DNA of 64,000 nt from Bordetella ansorpii (GCF_900078705.1 NZ_FKIF01000006.1:496001-560000), one strand, 5' to 3'. Positions 17,364 through 27,371 are shown, numbered from the stretch's first letter. The notes: a model not told the origin generated them from the sequence alone. Numbers and translations are program-made.

Positions 17364-18749
17364 ATGACTTCCCTCTCTTTTTCCAGCCTGCCGCTGTCGC
17401 CGGCGCAGCTCGGCAACCTCGACAGCCTCGGCTACAAGGAGATGACCGAGATCCAGGCGCAAAGCCTGCCGCTCATCCTCGACGGGCGCGACCTGATCGC
17501 GCAGGCCAAGACGGGCAGCGGCAAGACCGCCACGTTCGGGCTGGGCATCATGCACACGCTCGAACCCACGCGCTTCGCCCTGCAGGGCCTGGTGATCTGC
17601 CCCACGCGCGAACTGGCCGACCAGGTCGCCCAGGAACTGCGCCGCCTGGCCCGCGCCGAAGCCAACGTGAAGATCCTGACGCTGGCGGGCGGCACGCCCA
17701 TCCGTCCGCAGGTGGAGTCGCTGCAGCACGGCGCCCACGTCGTGGTCGGCACGCCGGGCCGCCTGATCGACCACCTGGAGCGCGCCACCATCGACCTCGG
17801 CGCCCTGCGCACGCTGGTGCTGGACGAGGCCGACCGCATGGTCGACATGGGCTTCTTCGACGACGTGGCCAGCATCGTCGCGGCCTGCCCGAGCAAGCGC
17901 CAGACCCTGCTGTTCTCGGCCACCTACCCCGATGACATCCGCAAGAACGCCGCGCGCTTCCTGCGCAACCCCGCAGAGGTCCGCGTCGAGGCGCAGCACG
18001 ATGCCTCGCGCATCGAACAGCACTTCTTCGAGATCGCGCCCGATGGCCGCAATGCCGCGGTGGCACAGCTGTTGAACCACTACCGCCCCGCGTCCGCGCT
18101 GGCCTTCTGCAACACCAAGGCCCAATGCCGCGAACTGGCCGACGACCTGCGCGCGCAGGGCGTCAGCGCCCTGGCGCTGCATGGCGACCTGGAGCAACGC
18201 GACCGCGACGAAGTGCTGATCCAGTTCGCCAACCAGAGCTGCGCCGTGCTGGTGGCCACCGACGTGGCCGCGCGCGGCCTGGACATTCCCGCGCTGGGCG
18301 CCGTCATCAACGTCGACGTCACGCGCGATCCCGAGGTGCACGTGCACCGCATCGGCCGCACCGGTCGCGGCCAGGAGAACGGCCTGGCGCTGAGCCTGTG
18401 CGCCCCGCACGAGATGCAGGCCGCCAACCTCATCGAGCAATACCAGGGCCAGCCGCTGCGCTGGTCCGATCTTCAGAAATTCACGGCCACCGCCAGCACG
18501 CCGCTGCGCGCGCCGATGGTCACCATGGTGATCCTGGGCGGCAAGAAGGACAAGCTGCGGCCGGGCGATCTGCTGGGCGCGCTGACCGGCGACGCGGGCC
18601 TGGCCAAGGAACAGGTCGGCAAGATCAACGTGGGCGACCAGGTGACGTATGTGGCGCTGGAGCGCGGCATCGCCAAGGCGGCGTGCACGAAGCTCGGCAA
18701 CGGCAGCATCAAGGGCAAGCGCTTCCGGATGCGGCTGATGCAGGGCTGA
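17364..18749 (+). CDS. dbpA: ATP-dependent RNA helicase DbpA
   Basis: 461 aa from the ATG at 17364. DEAD-box motifs in order: Q motif (EIQAQSLPLIL), I AKTGSGKT (48-55), Ia PTRELA, II VLDEADRM, III FSATYP, V ATDVAARGLDI and VI HRIGRTGR. The C-terminal RNA-binding domain (VTMVILGGKKDKLRPGDLLG, then GKINVGDQ) is the DbpA type, which recognises hairpin 92 of 23S rRNA during 50S assembly. A longer in-frame start at 17253 would translate the tandem repeat and has no family sequence. Confidence 0.93.
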   Translation: MTSLSFSSLPLSPAQLGNLDSLGYKEMTEIQAQSLPLILDGRDLIAQAKTGSGKTATFGLGIMHTLEPTRFALQGLVICPTRELADQVAQELRRLARAEANVKILTLAGGTPIRPQVESLQHGAHVVVGTPGRLIDHLERATIDLGALRTLVLDEADRMVDMGFFDDVASIVAACPSKRQTLLFSATYPDDIRKNAARFLRNPAEVRVEAQHDASRIEQHFFEIAPDGRNAAVAQLLNHYRPASALAFCNTKAQCRELADDLRAQGVSALALHGDLEQRDRDEVLIQFANQSCAVLVATDVAARGLDIPALGAVINVDVTRDPEVHVHRIGRTGRGQENGLALSLCAPHEMQAANLIEQYQGQPLRWSDLQKFTATASTPLRAPMVTMVILGGKKDKLRPGDLLGALTGDAGLAKEQVGKINVGDQVTYVALERGIAKAACTKLGNGSIKGKRFRMRLMQG

Positions 18750-18788
18750 CCGCGGTTGTTCCCGCCGCGGACACCGGGCAAGGCAGTA

Positions 18789-18816
18789 GCAGGCGTTCCC
18801 TGGCGGGAACGCCTGC
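18789..18816. terminator. Bidirectional terminator hairpin
   Basis: A 12-bp perfect stem GCAGGCGTTCCC / GGGAACGCCTGC with a 4-nt TGGC loop between the convergent dbpA and secreted-protein genes. Confidence 0.7.
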
Positions 18817-18844
18817 CTTCATGCAACCGGGCTACCGGAAAGCA

Positions 18845-19270
18845 TTAATTCGAACCGCCCGTGCGCGGATAACCCGCGGGCGGCGAACCGTTGCCGCCAC
18901 CGCTGGACGGCGCGCTGCCGCTGCCGGTCGACGACCCCGCACCGCTGTCGTGCGAGCCGCCCATCGAGGACCCCGAGCCGCTGCGATGCTTGGTCGACGA
19001 GGTGCCGTCATGCTTCTTCATCGACGAACCGTCATGCTTCATCGACGAACCGTTCATCGACGAATTGCCAGGCGTCGGGCTCGCCGGCGCGGCCGGCTGG
19101 ACGCCAGCCGGCCTGGGCGCATTCGGCTGGGCCGCGGTCGAATCGTTCGGCGACTTGGAGGGCATGCTGGAATTGCCCGACGATTGGGCCATGGCGGCGC
19201 CGCCTAGCGCCATGCCGCCTGCCATCAGGGCCGCGGCCAGTACATTCGTCACAGAGTTGCGGGTTTTCAT
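18845..19270 (-). CDS. Small secreted Ser/Gly-rich protein with Met/His repeats
   Basis: 141 aa from the ATG at 19270, with GAGGAG upstream. A signal peptide (about residues 1-28, ending AAMA) precedes a low-complexity mature region. Residues 71-95 contain near-repeats SSMKHDG and SSMKKHDG followed by TSSTKH, then a Gly/Ser tail with GGSHDSGAG. There is no recognisable domain. Such Met/His-rich periplasmic peptides can bind metals, but this is speculation. Similar 'pentapeptide MXKDX' style proteins occur in Burkholderiales. Predicted to be periplasmic or secreted. Confidence 0.75.
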   Translation of the reverse strand: MKTRNSVTNVLAAALMAGGMALGGAAMAQSSGNSSMPSKSPNDSTAAQPNAPRPAGVQPAAPASPTPGNSSMNGSSMKHDGSSMKKHDGTSSTKHRSGSGSSMGGSHDSGAGSSTGSGSAPSSGGGNGSPPAGYPRTGGSN

Positions 19271-19514
19271 CGTGGGCTCCTCGCCTCGTTGGATTGAACC
19301 CTCTATCAGCACCCCGCGTGCCTGCCCCCCGCGCACCCGGGCAAACAGGTGGCTTATTGCAGGCCGGCACGTCAGTTGAGCAAAAAAACGACGGTATACG
19401 GCATCGAACCGGGAAGAATGATGCACGAAAGGCATTTCTTACCATCGTGCGGCTATCATGTCCTCGTTTAGCGATTGGCGCCTTGCCCCCCGATTGCGCA
19501 CTTCACGGGACGCC

Positions 19515-20732
19515 ATGCTTTCCACCCTGATCTACCGCAGCCGGATCCGGCAACCGTTGCGCGACGAAGCGCTGGACCAACTGATGCTGTCCGCCCGGCA
19601 GCGCAACGGCGCCATGCACGTCACCGGCATCCTGCTGTTCGATGGCCGCCATTTCGTGCAGTTGCTCGAAGGCCCCGACGAAGCGCCGCGCCGCCTGTAC
19701 GAATCCATCCGGCGCGACGCCCGGCATGACAACGTGGTACAGCTATTGCACGACCACGCCCCCATCCGCCGCTTCGAAGGCGACCAGATGGCCATGCTCG
19801 ATCTACGCAATCAGGGCCCCGAGGGCGTGCTGTCGGCCATTCTCGGAAAAATGCCCAAGGGCAGTCATCTGGCCGGCAGCGACGACCGGGTGCTGAAGAT
19901 CCTGCAGGAATACGCCAAGGCGCGCTGGACGGACCACATCGTCGAGGGCGACGACGCCGCGAATTGGCGCCTGACCGACACGGGGCCGGCGCCGGCGCAA
20001 CGCCTGATCCCCGGCCAGGCCTTTCAGTTCGCCCTGCAACCCATCGTCGATCCCCTGCGCCGGGAGATCACCTCGTTCGAGTTCCTGGTCCGCAGCCCTT
20101 CAGGCGGGTCGCCCCAGCAGTTGTTCGCCTCCCTCCCCGCCGAGCAGCGTTACCAGGCCGACCTGCAGTCCAAGATCTCCGCCTTCCGCCTGGCGAATCG
20201 CCTGGGCATCAAGGACAACGTCAAGTTGTCCGTCAATCTGTTCCCGATGTCCCTGATCAGCATTCCACACGCGGTGGACAGCCTGCTGGAGCAGATCGCG
20301 GCAAGCGGGCTCTTGCCCGGCCAGGTCATCGTCGAGATCACCGAAGAAGAGGCCATCTCGTGCCTGGACGCGTTCCGGGCCGCCATCACACGCCTGCGCA
20401 AGGCCGGGATCGGCGTGGCCATCGACGACTTCGGCGCGGGCTTCGCGGGACTGTCGCTGCTGGCCGAATTCCAGCCCGACAAGCTCAAGATCGACCGCGG
20501 CATCATCCAGGGCATCCACATCGACGGGCCCCGCCAGGCCATCGTGCGCGCCACGCTGCACGCCTGCGCCGCGATGGGCATCACGCCCGTGGCCGAAGGG
20601 GTCGAGTCGATCGAGGAGTGGTGCTGGCTGCAGGCGGCCGGCATAAGGCGCTTCCAGGGATACCTGTTCGCCAGGCCGGCCTTGAACTGCATTCCAGGCG
20701 TCCAGTGGCCGCAGCGTTGCGCCGTGGCGTAA
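19515..20732 (+). CDS. Blue-light-regulated c-di-GMP phosphodiesterase (BLUF-EAL)
   Basis: 405 aa from the ATG at 19515. An N-terminal BLUF domain (residues 1-95) carries the flavin-contact residues Y7, N31 and Q49, whose spacing (24 and 18) equals that of Y21/N45/Q63 in AppA; M92 matches AppA Met106. A C-terminal EAL domain (about 165-390) keeps the catalytic set: E189 (EFL variant of EAL), N241, E274, D304/D305 (IDDFGAGF), K325, E361 (EGVES) and Q381. The protein should hydrolyse c-di-GMP to pGpG under blue-light control. In E. coli BluF (YcgF) the EAL domain is degenerate; here it looks active. It is convergent with the kinase gene (75 bp). Confidence 0.93.
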   Translation: MLSTLIYRSRIRQPLRDEALDQLMLSARQRNGAMHVTGILLFDGRHFVQLLEGPDEAPRRLYESIRRDARHDNVVQLLHDHAPIRRFEGDQMAMLDLRNQGPEGVLSAILGKMPKGSHLAGSDDRVLKILQEYAKARWTDHIVEGDDAANWRLTDTGPAPAQRLIPGQAFQFALQPIVDPLRREITSFEFLVRSPSGGSPQQLFASLPAEQRYQADLQSKISAFRLANRLGIKDNVKLSVNLFPMSLISIPHAVDSLLEQIAASGLLPGQVIVEITEEEAISCLDAFRAAITRLRKAGIGVAIDDFGAGFAGLSLLAEFQPDKLKIDRGIIQGIHIDGPRQAIVRATLHACAAMGITPVAEGVESIEEWCWLQAAGIRRFQGYLFARPALNCIPGVQWPQRCAVA

Positions 20733-20807
20733 TGCAGTTGCCGTGGCACGCCCCCGGGCGCTGCCGCCTCCAGGGCCGCGGAATGGCCGACAGGCCGCGC
20801 CAACCGC

Positions 20808-22892
20808 CTACGCCGCGGGCCCGGCGCCCTGACGCGACAGCATCTCCGAGATCTTCGCCGCCAGCGCCTCCAGCGCGAAAGGCTTGGTGATCATCGCCAT
20901 GTTGGTGCCCAGGAATCCCGCCCGGATCGCCGCATTCTCGGCATACCCCGTCACGAACAGGATGGGCAGGTCGGGGCGGTGCTGACGCGCCACCTCGGCC
21001 AACTGGCGGCCGTTCATGCCGGGCAGTCCCACGTCGGACACCATCAGGCGGATGGGCACATCCGACCGCAGGATCGCCAACGCGGCCTCGGCCTCGCCGG
21101 CCTCCACGGGCCGATACGACAGTTCTTCGAGCACGTCCTTGATCAGCAGCCGCACCGCGGCGTCGTCCTCCACCACCAGCACGTGTTCACCGGCGCCCTG
21201 AGGAGGCGCCAGCTCGGCGTGAGCCGCCTTCTGCTCGGACTGCGCCTGCGCGCTGCGCAGATAGATCGACACCGACGTGCCCACCCCGAGTTCGCTATGG
21301 ATGCGGACCTGCCCGCCGGATTGGCGCGCGAAGCCATACACCATCGACAGGCCCAGGCCCGTGCCCTGGCCCACGGCCTTGGTCGTGAAGAACGGCTCGA
21401 AGGCTTTCTCGATGAGTTCCCGGGACATGCCCACGCCGGTATCGGACACCTTCACCACGACGTAGCGCCCCACGTCCAATTCGGGGTTGATCGTCGCGTA
21501 ATCCGCGCCGATGTCGATGGCATTCGCCTCGACGGTCAGTTGCCCGCCCTCCGGCATCGCGTCACGGGCATTGATGACCAGGTTCAGGATGGCGCTTTCC
21601 AGTTGGTTCGCGTCCGCCACCGCGAAGGGCAGGTCCTGCCCCGTCACGATACGCAGGTCGATGCGCTCGCCCAGCGTGCGCCGCAGCAGGTCTTCCAGCG
21701 AACGCAGCAGTAGCGCCGCATCCAGCGGCCGCGCATCCAGGGATTGCCGCCGCGAGAAGGCCAGCAGCCGCGCGGTCAGCGTGGCGGCGCGCTGCGCCGA
21801 CGTCGATGCCGCGTCCATGTAACGCTCCAGGCCATCCATGCGGCCCGCGCTCATGCGGCGGCGCATGATGTCCATGGCGCCGATCACGCCGGTCAGCATG
21901 TTGTTGAAGTCGTGGGCGATACCGCCGGTCAACTGCCCCACGGCCTCCATCTTCTGGCTCTGGCGCAGGGCGGCCTCTGCCTGCATCAGGCGGTCCGTGC
22001 GCTCCTGCACGCGTTCTTCCAGCGACTCGTTCAGCGAGCGCAGTTCCAGCGCATCCGCCTTGAGCGCCGTGATGTCGATCGCGGTGCCGATGACGCGCAC
22101 GCACACGCCGTCCTCGTCGAACAGGCCGCGCCCCTTGGCCGCCACCCATCGCACCACGCCATCCGCGGCGACCGTGCGGTATTGCACGTCATAAAAAGCC
22201 CGGCGCCCGGGATCGCTGGTCGCCGCATAGGCCTGCCGCGCGACGGGCGCATCCGCGGGATGCATCGCGGCGTGCAGGTCGGCAAGCGACAGCGCTTCCT
22301 GATGCGCGATGCCGAGCATCGCCCTCACCCGCGGCGATCCGTCCAGCTTGCCGCTGGCCGGGTCCACGCTCCAGAAACCGATCTCCGCCGCGTCCGCCGC
22401 CAGCAGCAGGCGGGCATTGCTTTCGGCCAGCTCCTGCCGCGCGCGATCTCGCTCGAGCAGCCGGTCGCGCATCTCGAACTGCTTGCGGCGCGATCGCAGC
22501 GACGAATCGATCGCGCTGAACAGCGACTTGCGGCCCAGCGGCCGCTCGAGCACGATCGCGTTGCTGAACAGGGACCAGAGCTTGGTGTAGGCCAGTTCGA
22601 CCGACGACGTGCGCGTTCCGCGCGCCGCGGCCAATACGACGAAGGGAATATCCGACCAGTCCTGTTGGCTCGTCAGGGCGGCATGCAACTGATCGGCGCC
22701 GGAACGCAAGGCCTCTTCCGTCAGCACCACCACCCCGGCATGCTCGTCCAGGGACGCCGCCAGCGAAGCGAGATCGCCATGGACGACGGCGTGATAGCCA
22801 TCGCGCAGCAGGAGTTGCGAGACGCTGTCGGCGTCTCGCCCATACGGCGCGCAGATCAATACCTGCCGCCCCTCCGACCCCACGTCAGCCAT
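20808..22892 (-). CDS. Hybrid sensor histidine kinase (pseudo-receiver-PAS-HK-REC)
   Basis: 694-aa soluble kinase. Residues 10-135 form a receiver-like fold ([12 protein letters not shown]) in which the expected phospho-Asp strand reads VVVLTEEAL, so it cannot be phosphorylated in the usual way. A PAS domain (about 162-280) and a coiled linker ([14 protein letters not shown]) follow. The phosphoacceptor is H327 in GGIAHDFNN; the ATPase domain has [16 protein letters not shown] and GTGLGLS. The C-terminal receiver has its Asp at D620 (VSDVGLPGM) and KPF. Its ATG overlaps the KaiC-like stop by 8 bp, so the two proteins are coupled. No output domain is visible; phosphate must leave by phosphotransfer or stay within the receiver. 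Confidence 0.9.
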   Translation of the reverse strand: MADVGSEGRQVLICAPYGRDADSVSQLLLRDGYHAVVHGDLASLAASLDEHAGVVVLTEEALRSGADQLHAALTSQQDWSDIPFVVLAAARGTRTSSVELAYTKLWSLFSNAIVLERPLGRKSLFSAIDSSLRSRRKQFEMRDRLLERDRARQELAESNARLLLAADAAEIGFWSVDPASGKLDGSPRVRAMLGIAHQEALSLADLHAAMHPADAPVARQAYAATSDPGRRAFYDVQYRTVAADGVVRWVAAKGRGLFDEDGVCVRVIGTAIDITALKADALELRSLNESLEERVQERTDRLMQAEAALRQSQKMEAVGQLTGGIAHDFNNMLTGVIGAMDIMRRRMSAGRMDGLERYMDAASTSAQRAATLTARLLAFSRRQSLDARPLDAALLLRSLEDLLRRTLGERIDLRIVTGQDLPFAVADANQLESAILNLVINARDAMPEGGQLTVEANAIDIGADYATINPELDVGRYVVVKVSDTGVGMSRELIEKAFEPFFTTKAVGQGTGLGLSMVYGFARQSGGQVRIHSELGVGTSVSIYLRSAQAQSEQKAAHAELAPPQGAGEHVLVVEDDAAVRLLIKDVLEELSYRPVEAGEAEAALAILRSDVPIRLMVSDVGLPGMNGRQLAEVARQHRPDLPILFVTGYAENAAIRAGFLGTNMAMITKPFALEALAAKISEMLSRQGAGPAA

Positions 22893-24372
22893 GGCGTCCC
22901 CGGTCTTCCATCAAGGGATCGGGCTGGCCCGTGTACTCGGGCGTGCCGGTCATGACGCCGCGGAAGGCCGTCAGCGGCTCGCCCACGCGAACGCCGTTGG
23001 CGTCGATACGCAACTCGCGGATCGCATCCTCGTGGGGGCCGCCCCGGTTCTTCACCACCGAGATCGCCTTGCGCATCCGGCCGCCAGCCTCGAAGAAACG
23101 CAACATCAGTACCACATCGGCCACGTACGAGATATTCAGGTTGGTCGACATCGATCCCAATAGACCCTGTTGCGGATTGACGAGAAACGTGACGATGCCC
23201 TTCTGGCTGAGATAGGAGAGCAGCTCGTGCATCTGCAGGATCAATTGCTTCTCGTGCTGCATGGCCGCCATGTAGCCGTTCAGGCTGTCGATCACCAGCA
23301 TCTTGATGCCCCGCTCTTCCACCTCGCGCCGCACGCGCGCGGTGAACTCGCCGGGCGACAGCGCGGCGGGATCGATCTGCTGGACGGACAGGCATCCCTG
23401 CTCGACGTAGTGGTCGATGTCCATGTTGAAGGCCTGCGCACGTTTTTGCAACGTGCCGACCCGCTCGTCGAACTCGAAAATGGTGGCGCATTCGCCGCGG
23501 TCGCAGGCCGCATGCAGATATTGCAACGCGATCGTGGTCTTGCCCGTGCCGGCCGGACCCGTGATAAGCGTGCTGGTGCCCCGCAGCGGACCGCCGTTTA
23601 GCAGTGCATCCAGGGCGGGCACTGCGCTGGAGACCGGGTCGCCCGAATACGGGGCATGGTGATCCGCCGCCACCAGCCGGGGATAGATGTCCAACCCGCC
23701 TGTACGGATGGCAAAGTCGTGATAGCCGGCCAGGAAATCCACGCCGCGCAGCTTCTGCACATGCAGACGGCGCCGCGAGGGACCGTAATCCAGCGTCAGG
23801 CGTTCGAGCGTGATGACGCCATGGCACAGGCTGTGCAGATCCGAGTCCAACCGTCCGCCCATGCCGGTCATGTCATCGACCAGGATCACCGTGGAATTGC
23901 GGCCGGCGAAGAACTGCTTCAAGGCCAGCACCTGCCGGCGGTAACGCATGGGATCGTGCGCCAGCAGGCGCATTTCCGACAGGCTGTCGAACACCACGCG
24001 CTGGGGCTGCACCCGATCGACCTCCTGCTGGATCAGCTTGATGGTCTCGCCCAGCTCTATTTCCCAGGGATGAAGAATGGATTGCTCGCGGCTCTGCGCC
24101 ATTGCCTGGTCGACGGTGCCAAGTTCGAAGATATCGAACTCGTCCACGCTCCAGCCGTGTGATTCGGCCACCATGGCCAGTTCTTCACGCGTCTCGGACA
24201 GCGTCACGTACAGGGCACGCTCGCCCTGCCGGACGCCTGCGCGCAGGAACTCCAGCGCCAGGGTCGTCTTGCCGGAACCGGGCGCGCCTTCGAGCAGATA
24301 CAGATGCCTGGGAGGTAGGCCGCCATTCAGGATCGTGTCCAGTCCGGCATTTCCAATACTGATTTTTCTCAT
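22885..24372 (-). CDS. KaiC-like double-RecA ATPase
   Basis: 495 aa with two tandem KaiC/RadA-type domains. CI has Walker A GAPGSGKTT (29-37) and Walker B RVVFDS (D129). CII has GPAGTGKTT (272-280) and MLVIDS (D362). Both retain one acidic residue at the catalytic-glutamate pair (SET and DER). The stretch NISYVAD aligns with the KaiC phosphorylation segment, keeping Ser (415) but with Tyr (416) in place of Thr. The C-terminus is short and lacks an obvious KaiA-binding tail. No kaiA or kaiB is in the window. It is the first gene of an operon with the hybrid kinase, so a non-circadian signalling or stress role is likely. Confidence 0.9.
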   Translation of the reverse strand: MRKISIGNAGLDTILNGGLPPRHLYLLEGAPGSGKTTLALEFLRAGVRQGERALYVTLSETREELAMVAESHGWSVDEFDIFELGTVDQAMAQSREQSILHPWEIELGETIKLIQQEVDRVQPQRVVFDSLSEMRLLAHDPMRYRRQVLALKQFFAGRNSTVILVDDMTGMGGRLDSDLHSLCHGVITLERLTLDYGPSRRRLHVQKLRGVDFLAGYHDFAIRTGGLDIYPRLVAADHHAPYSGDPVSSAVPALDALLNGGPLRGTSTLITGPAGTGKTTIALQYLHAACDRGECATIFEFDERVGTLQKRAQAFNMDIDHYVEQGCLSVQQIDPAALSPGEFTARVRREVEERGIKMLVIDSLNGYMAAMQHEKQLILQMHELLSYLSQKGIVTFLVNPQQGLLGSMSTNLNISYVADVVLMLRFFEAGGRMRKAISVVKNRGGPHEDAIRELRIDANGVRVGEPLTAFRGVMTGTPEYTGQPDPLMEDRGRHG

Positions 24373-24794
24373 TTGGGCCTCCCTGAAGGATGGTCGGCGC
24401 TGAGGGCGCCGTCGCCTGGGCGACAGGCCGACGGTGTGAAACGCTACACAGGGTTGGCCTGATGCCTCTGCGTTACATCCTAGACGGGTTGGCTCTTTTG
24501 GGGGCTTGGAAGTGTTAATTCAGGTTACCAGCGATATCAGCGAGGCGTCACGATGCGCGAAATTCGAAAAATATTGCATGAAATTAAACGATGAAGGGCG
24601 GAATTTGAAAACCGGCGCATAAGCCGGCATCGCTGCCGCCGACCACGCATCAGGCCCTCAACGAGGCCGGCAGCGCACGCGGCGCCGCCGCTGGAAAGAC
24701 GTGGTCCAAGCTGCCCGGGTGCCCTGCGGCATCCCGGCAGCGGCACGCGCGAGTATCCGCCAAAAGGGCGGACCTGTGCGTGCAAACTTGCCGA

Positions 24795-24823
24795 TTGATA
24801 CTGGGCCAGAGTATAAGTATCAT
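24795..24823 (+). promoter_or_regulatory. Sigma-70 promoter of frmA-frmR
   Basis: TTGATA (-35, 24795-24800), a 17-base spacer and TATCAT (-10, 24818-24823), about 110 bp before the frmA start. Both FrmR-type palindromes overlap it. Confidence 0.7.
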
Positions 24824-24838
24824 ACTACCCCATAGTAT
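24798..24838. promoter_or_regulatory. Two FrmR-type operator palindromes
   Basis: Palindrome 1 is ATACT-GGGCCAG-AGTAT (24798-24814); palindrome 2 is ATACTA-CCCCA-TAGTAT (24822-24838). Their centres are 24 bp apart. The AT-rich arms with a G/C-tract core match CsoR/RcnR/FrmR-family operators (E. coli frm has a TATAGTAT-type palindrome with a C-tract). The first covers the -35/spacer and the second covers the -10 and start region, so bound FrmR would block RNA polymerase. The regulator is encoded downstream. Confidence 0.75.
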
Positions 24839-24876
24839 CCAGGCACGCCCGCGCCTCGCCCTGCACCGCGAGGTGA

Positions 24877-26049
<1,173 letters not shown>

Positions 26050-26112
26050 TCGCTGCCCAGGGGCCCGGCATCGCGCCGGACCCCTGGTCGAACCATCGGA
26101 GCGACAGGCAAC

Positions 26113-26403
26113 ATGCCATATTCCGCAGAGGACAAGCGGCGAACGATCGTGCGCTTGCGGCGCATCAAGGGCCAGACCGAGGCCCTGGAACGCGCGGTCG
26201 AGGAAGGCGTCGATTGCAGCGCCCTGCTGCAGCAGATCGCCGCCCTGCGAGGCGCCGCGAACGGCCTGATGGCCGAGATCCTGCAGACCCACCTGATGGA
26301 GCTGTTCGGCTCGACGGGCGAGCCGCGCAGGTCGCTTGAGCCGTCCGATTCCGACGCCGAAATCGAATCGTTGATGAAGACGTTGCGCACCTACCTGAAA
26401 TAG
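26113..26403 (+). CDS. frmR: Formaldehyde-responsive repressor FrmR (CsoR/RcnR family)
   Basis: 96-aa all-helical repressor. Opening MPYSAEDKRR and RLRRIKGQTEALERAV are family DNA-binding helices. The two residues that crosslink through formaldehyde in characterised FrmR, Pro2 and Cys35, are both present (VDC35SALLQQIAALRGAANGL). Formaldehyde bridging of Pro2 and Cys35 of a neighbouring subunit releases DNA. It should repress its own operon through the palindromes at 24798-24838. In E. coli frmR comes first in the operon; here it follows frmA. Confidence 0.94.
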   Translation: MPYSAEDKRRTIVRLRRIKGQTEALERAVEEGVDCSALLQQIAALRGAANGLMAEILQTHLMELFGSTGEPRRSLEPSDSDAEIESLMKTLRTYLK

Positions 26404-26488
26404 GCGTGCAGGATGGGCCCGTGCCCCGTGCATTCGCTGTGCGTGGCGGCATTGCAGGGGCACTCGGCCACGACCGCCCGCCCAAGGC

Positions 26489-27286
26489 TCAGCTTTCCGC
26501 GTCGATCTCCGGATCCAAGCCGAGATCGACCGCGCGCAGCAGCCGGCCCAGGTGGCCGCTGCTGGCGAACCCCAATTCCGCGCTGACCCTGGCCAACGGC
26601 TCGCCCATCGCGATCCGCTGGCGGGCGGCCTGGGCAAGCAGCCTGCGGCGCAAGGCCACGGGCGACTGCCCATAGACTTCCTGGCAGTCGCGCTGCAGCG
26701 TGCGGGTCGACGCCCCCAGCGCGTTGGCCGATTCGGCAATCGCGGGCAACGGTTGCCCGGCTTCCAATCGCGCTTTCAGCAGATCCATCCATTGACGGGA
26801 CAGCGGCCGCGGCGCTTGGGCAGCGCCGGCCTGCTCGTGAAGCCGCCGGGAGGCGGCGAGCTGGCTGATGAGCGCGGCGACCAGCATGGGCTGGGCAGCC
26901 GACGATAACGACGGCTGCCAGAGCGCGTCCAGGATGGCCTGGGCCGCGCCATCCAGCTGGAATACGCCGCCCGCCTGGCAGGCCCGCACCAGTTCGGGGG
27001 CCAGATAGAGCTCGCCATGCTGCTGAGAGATGCTGTGGGCGCGGGTGCTGTGCTCGACATAGGACGGCAGCAGCAGCGCCTGGCCTCGAACCAGGCGGCA
27101 GCGGCGGCGCGCGCCGTCCTCGTCCCGCCAGGCGCTGTCCAGCGCCCCGGCCCGCGGCCACAGCAGCATGGCGCAATCGTGCTCGTGCCAGTGAAAGGCA
27201 TAACGCGGCTGGCGGCTGGCCGCGAGGGCAAAACCGGTCCGGGCGATGAGGCCCTGTTTCGAGGACAGCGGGACGGGATGCGTCAT
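26489..27286 (-). CDS. AraC family transcriptional regulator
   Basis: 265 aa from the ATG at 27286. The N-terminal cupin region has FHWHEHDCAMLLWPRAG, then GQALLLPSYVEHSTRA. The C-terminal AraC domain has two helix-turn-helices (IAESANALGASTRTLQRDCQEVYGQSPV and RVSAELGFASSGHLGRLLRAV). The second helix-turn-helix normally precedes an F-x-R-x-F-G-x-P element, which is missing here, giving a slightly short end. It is divergent from the Bug-PhzF-RidA operon, a plausible target. The opposite end is convergent with frmR. Confidence 0.85.
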   Translation of the reverse strand: MTHPVPLSSKQGLIARTGFALAASRQPRYAFHWHEHDCAMLLWPRAGALDSAWRDEDGARRRCRLVRGQALLLPSYVEHSTRAHSISQQHGELYLAPELVRACQAGGVFQLDGAAQAILDALWQPSLSSAAQPMLVAALISQLAASRRLHEQAGAAQAPRPLSRQWMDLLKARLEAGQPLPAIAESANALGASTRTLQRDCQEVYGQSPVALRRRLLAQAARQRIAMGEPLARVSAELGFASSGHLGRLLRAVDLGLDPEIDAES

Positions 27287-27341
27287 GGTCGTGCGGAGGC
27301 TTGCCGGGGCCGGCTGGCGTGCGGCGCCGCCGGGGAGCAGC

Positions 27342-27371
27342 GGCGCATCGGCGCATCGGCGCATCGGCGCA
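27342..27371. repeat. Octanucleotide tandem repeat (GGCGCATC, about 3.75 copies)
   Basis: GGCGCATC repeats from 27342, 27350 and 27358, then GGCGCA from 27366. It lies between the divergent AraC start (27286) and Bug receptor start (27504), where length change could alter promoter spacing. Confidence 0.8.

Noticed and set aside
20808-24372. Complete circadian clock locus
   Set aside because: No kaiA or kaiB is found, and the KaiC-like protein lacks a KaiA-binding tail; only a KaiC-derived signalling role is supportable.
26404-26488. Tiny Cys-rich minus-strand peptide (ECPCNAATHSEC) after the AraC gene
   Set aside because: About 25 codons, no ribosome-binding site or homology visible; it could be a displaced C-terminus, but I cannot support it as a gene.
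27342-27371. CRISPR-like repeat
   Set aside because: Units are 8 bp and contiguous with no spacers, so it is a simple tandem repeat.
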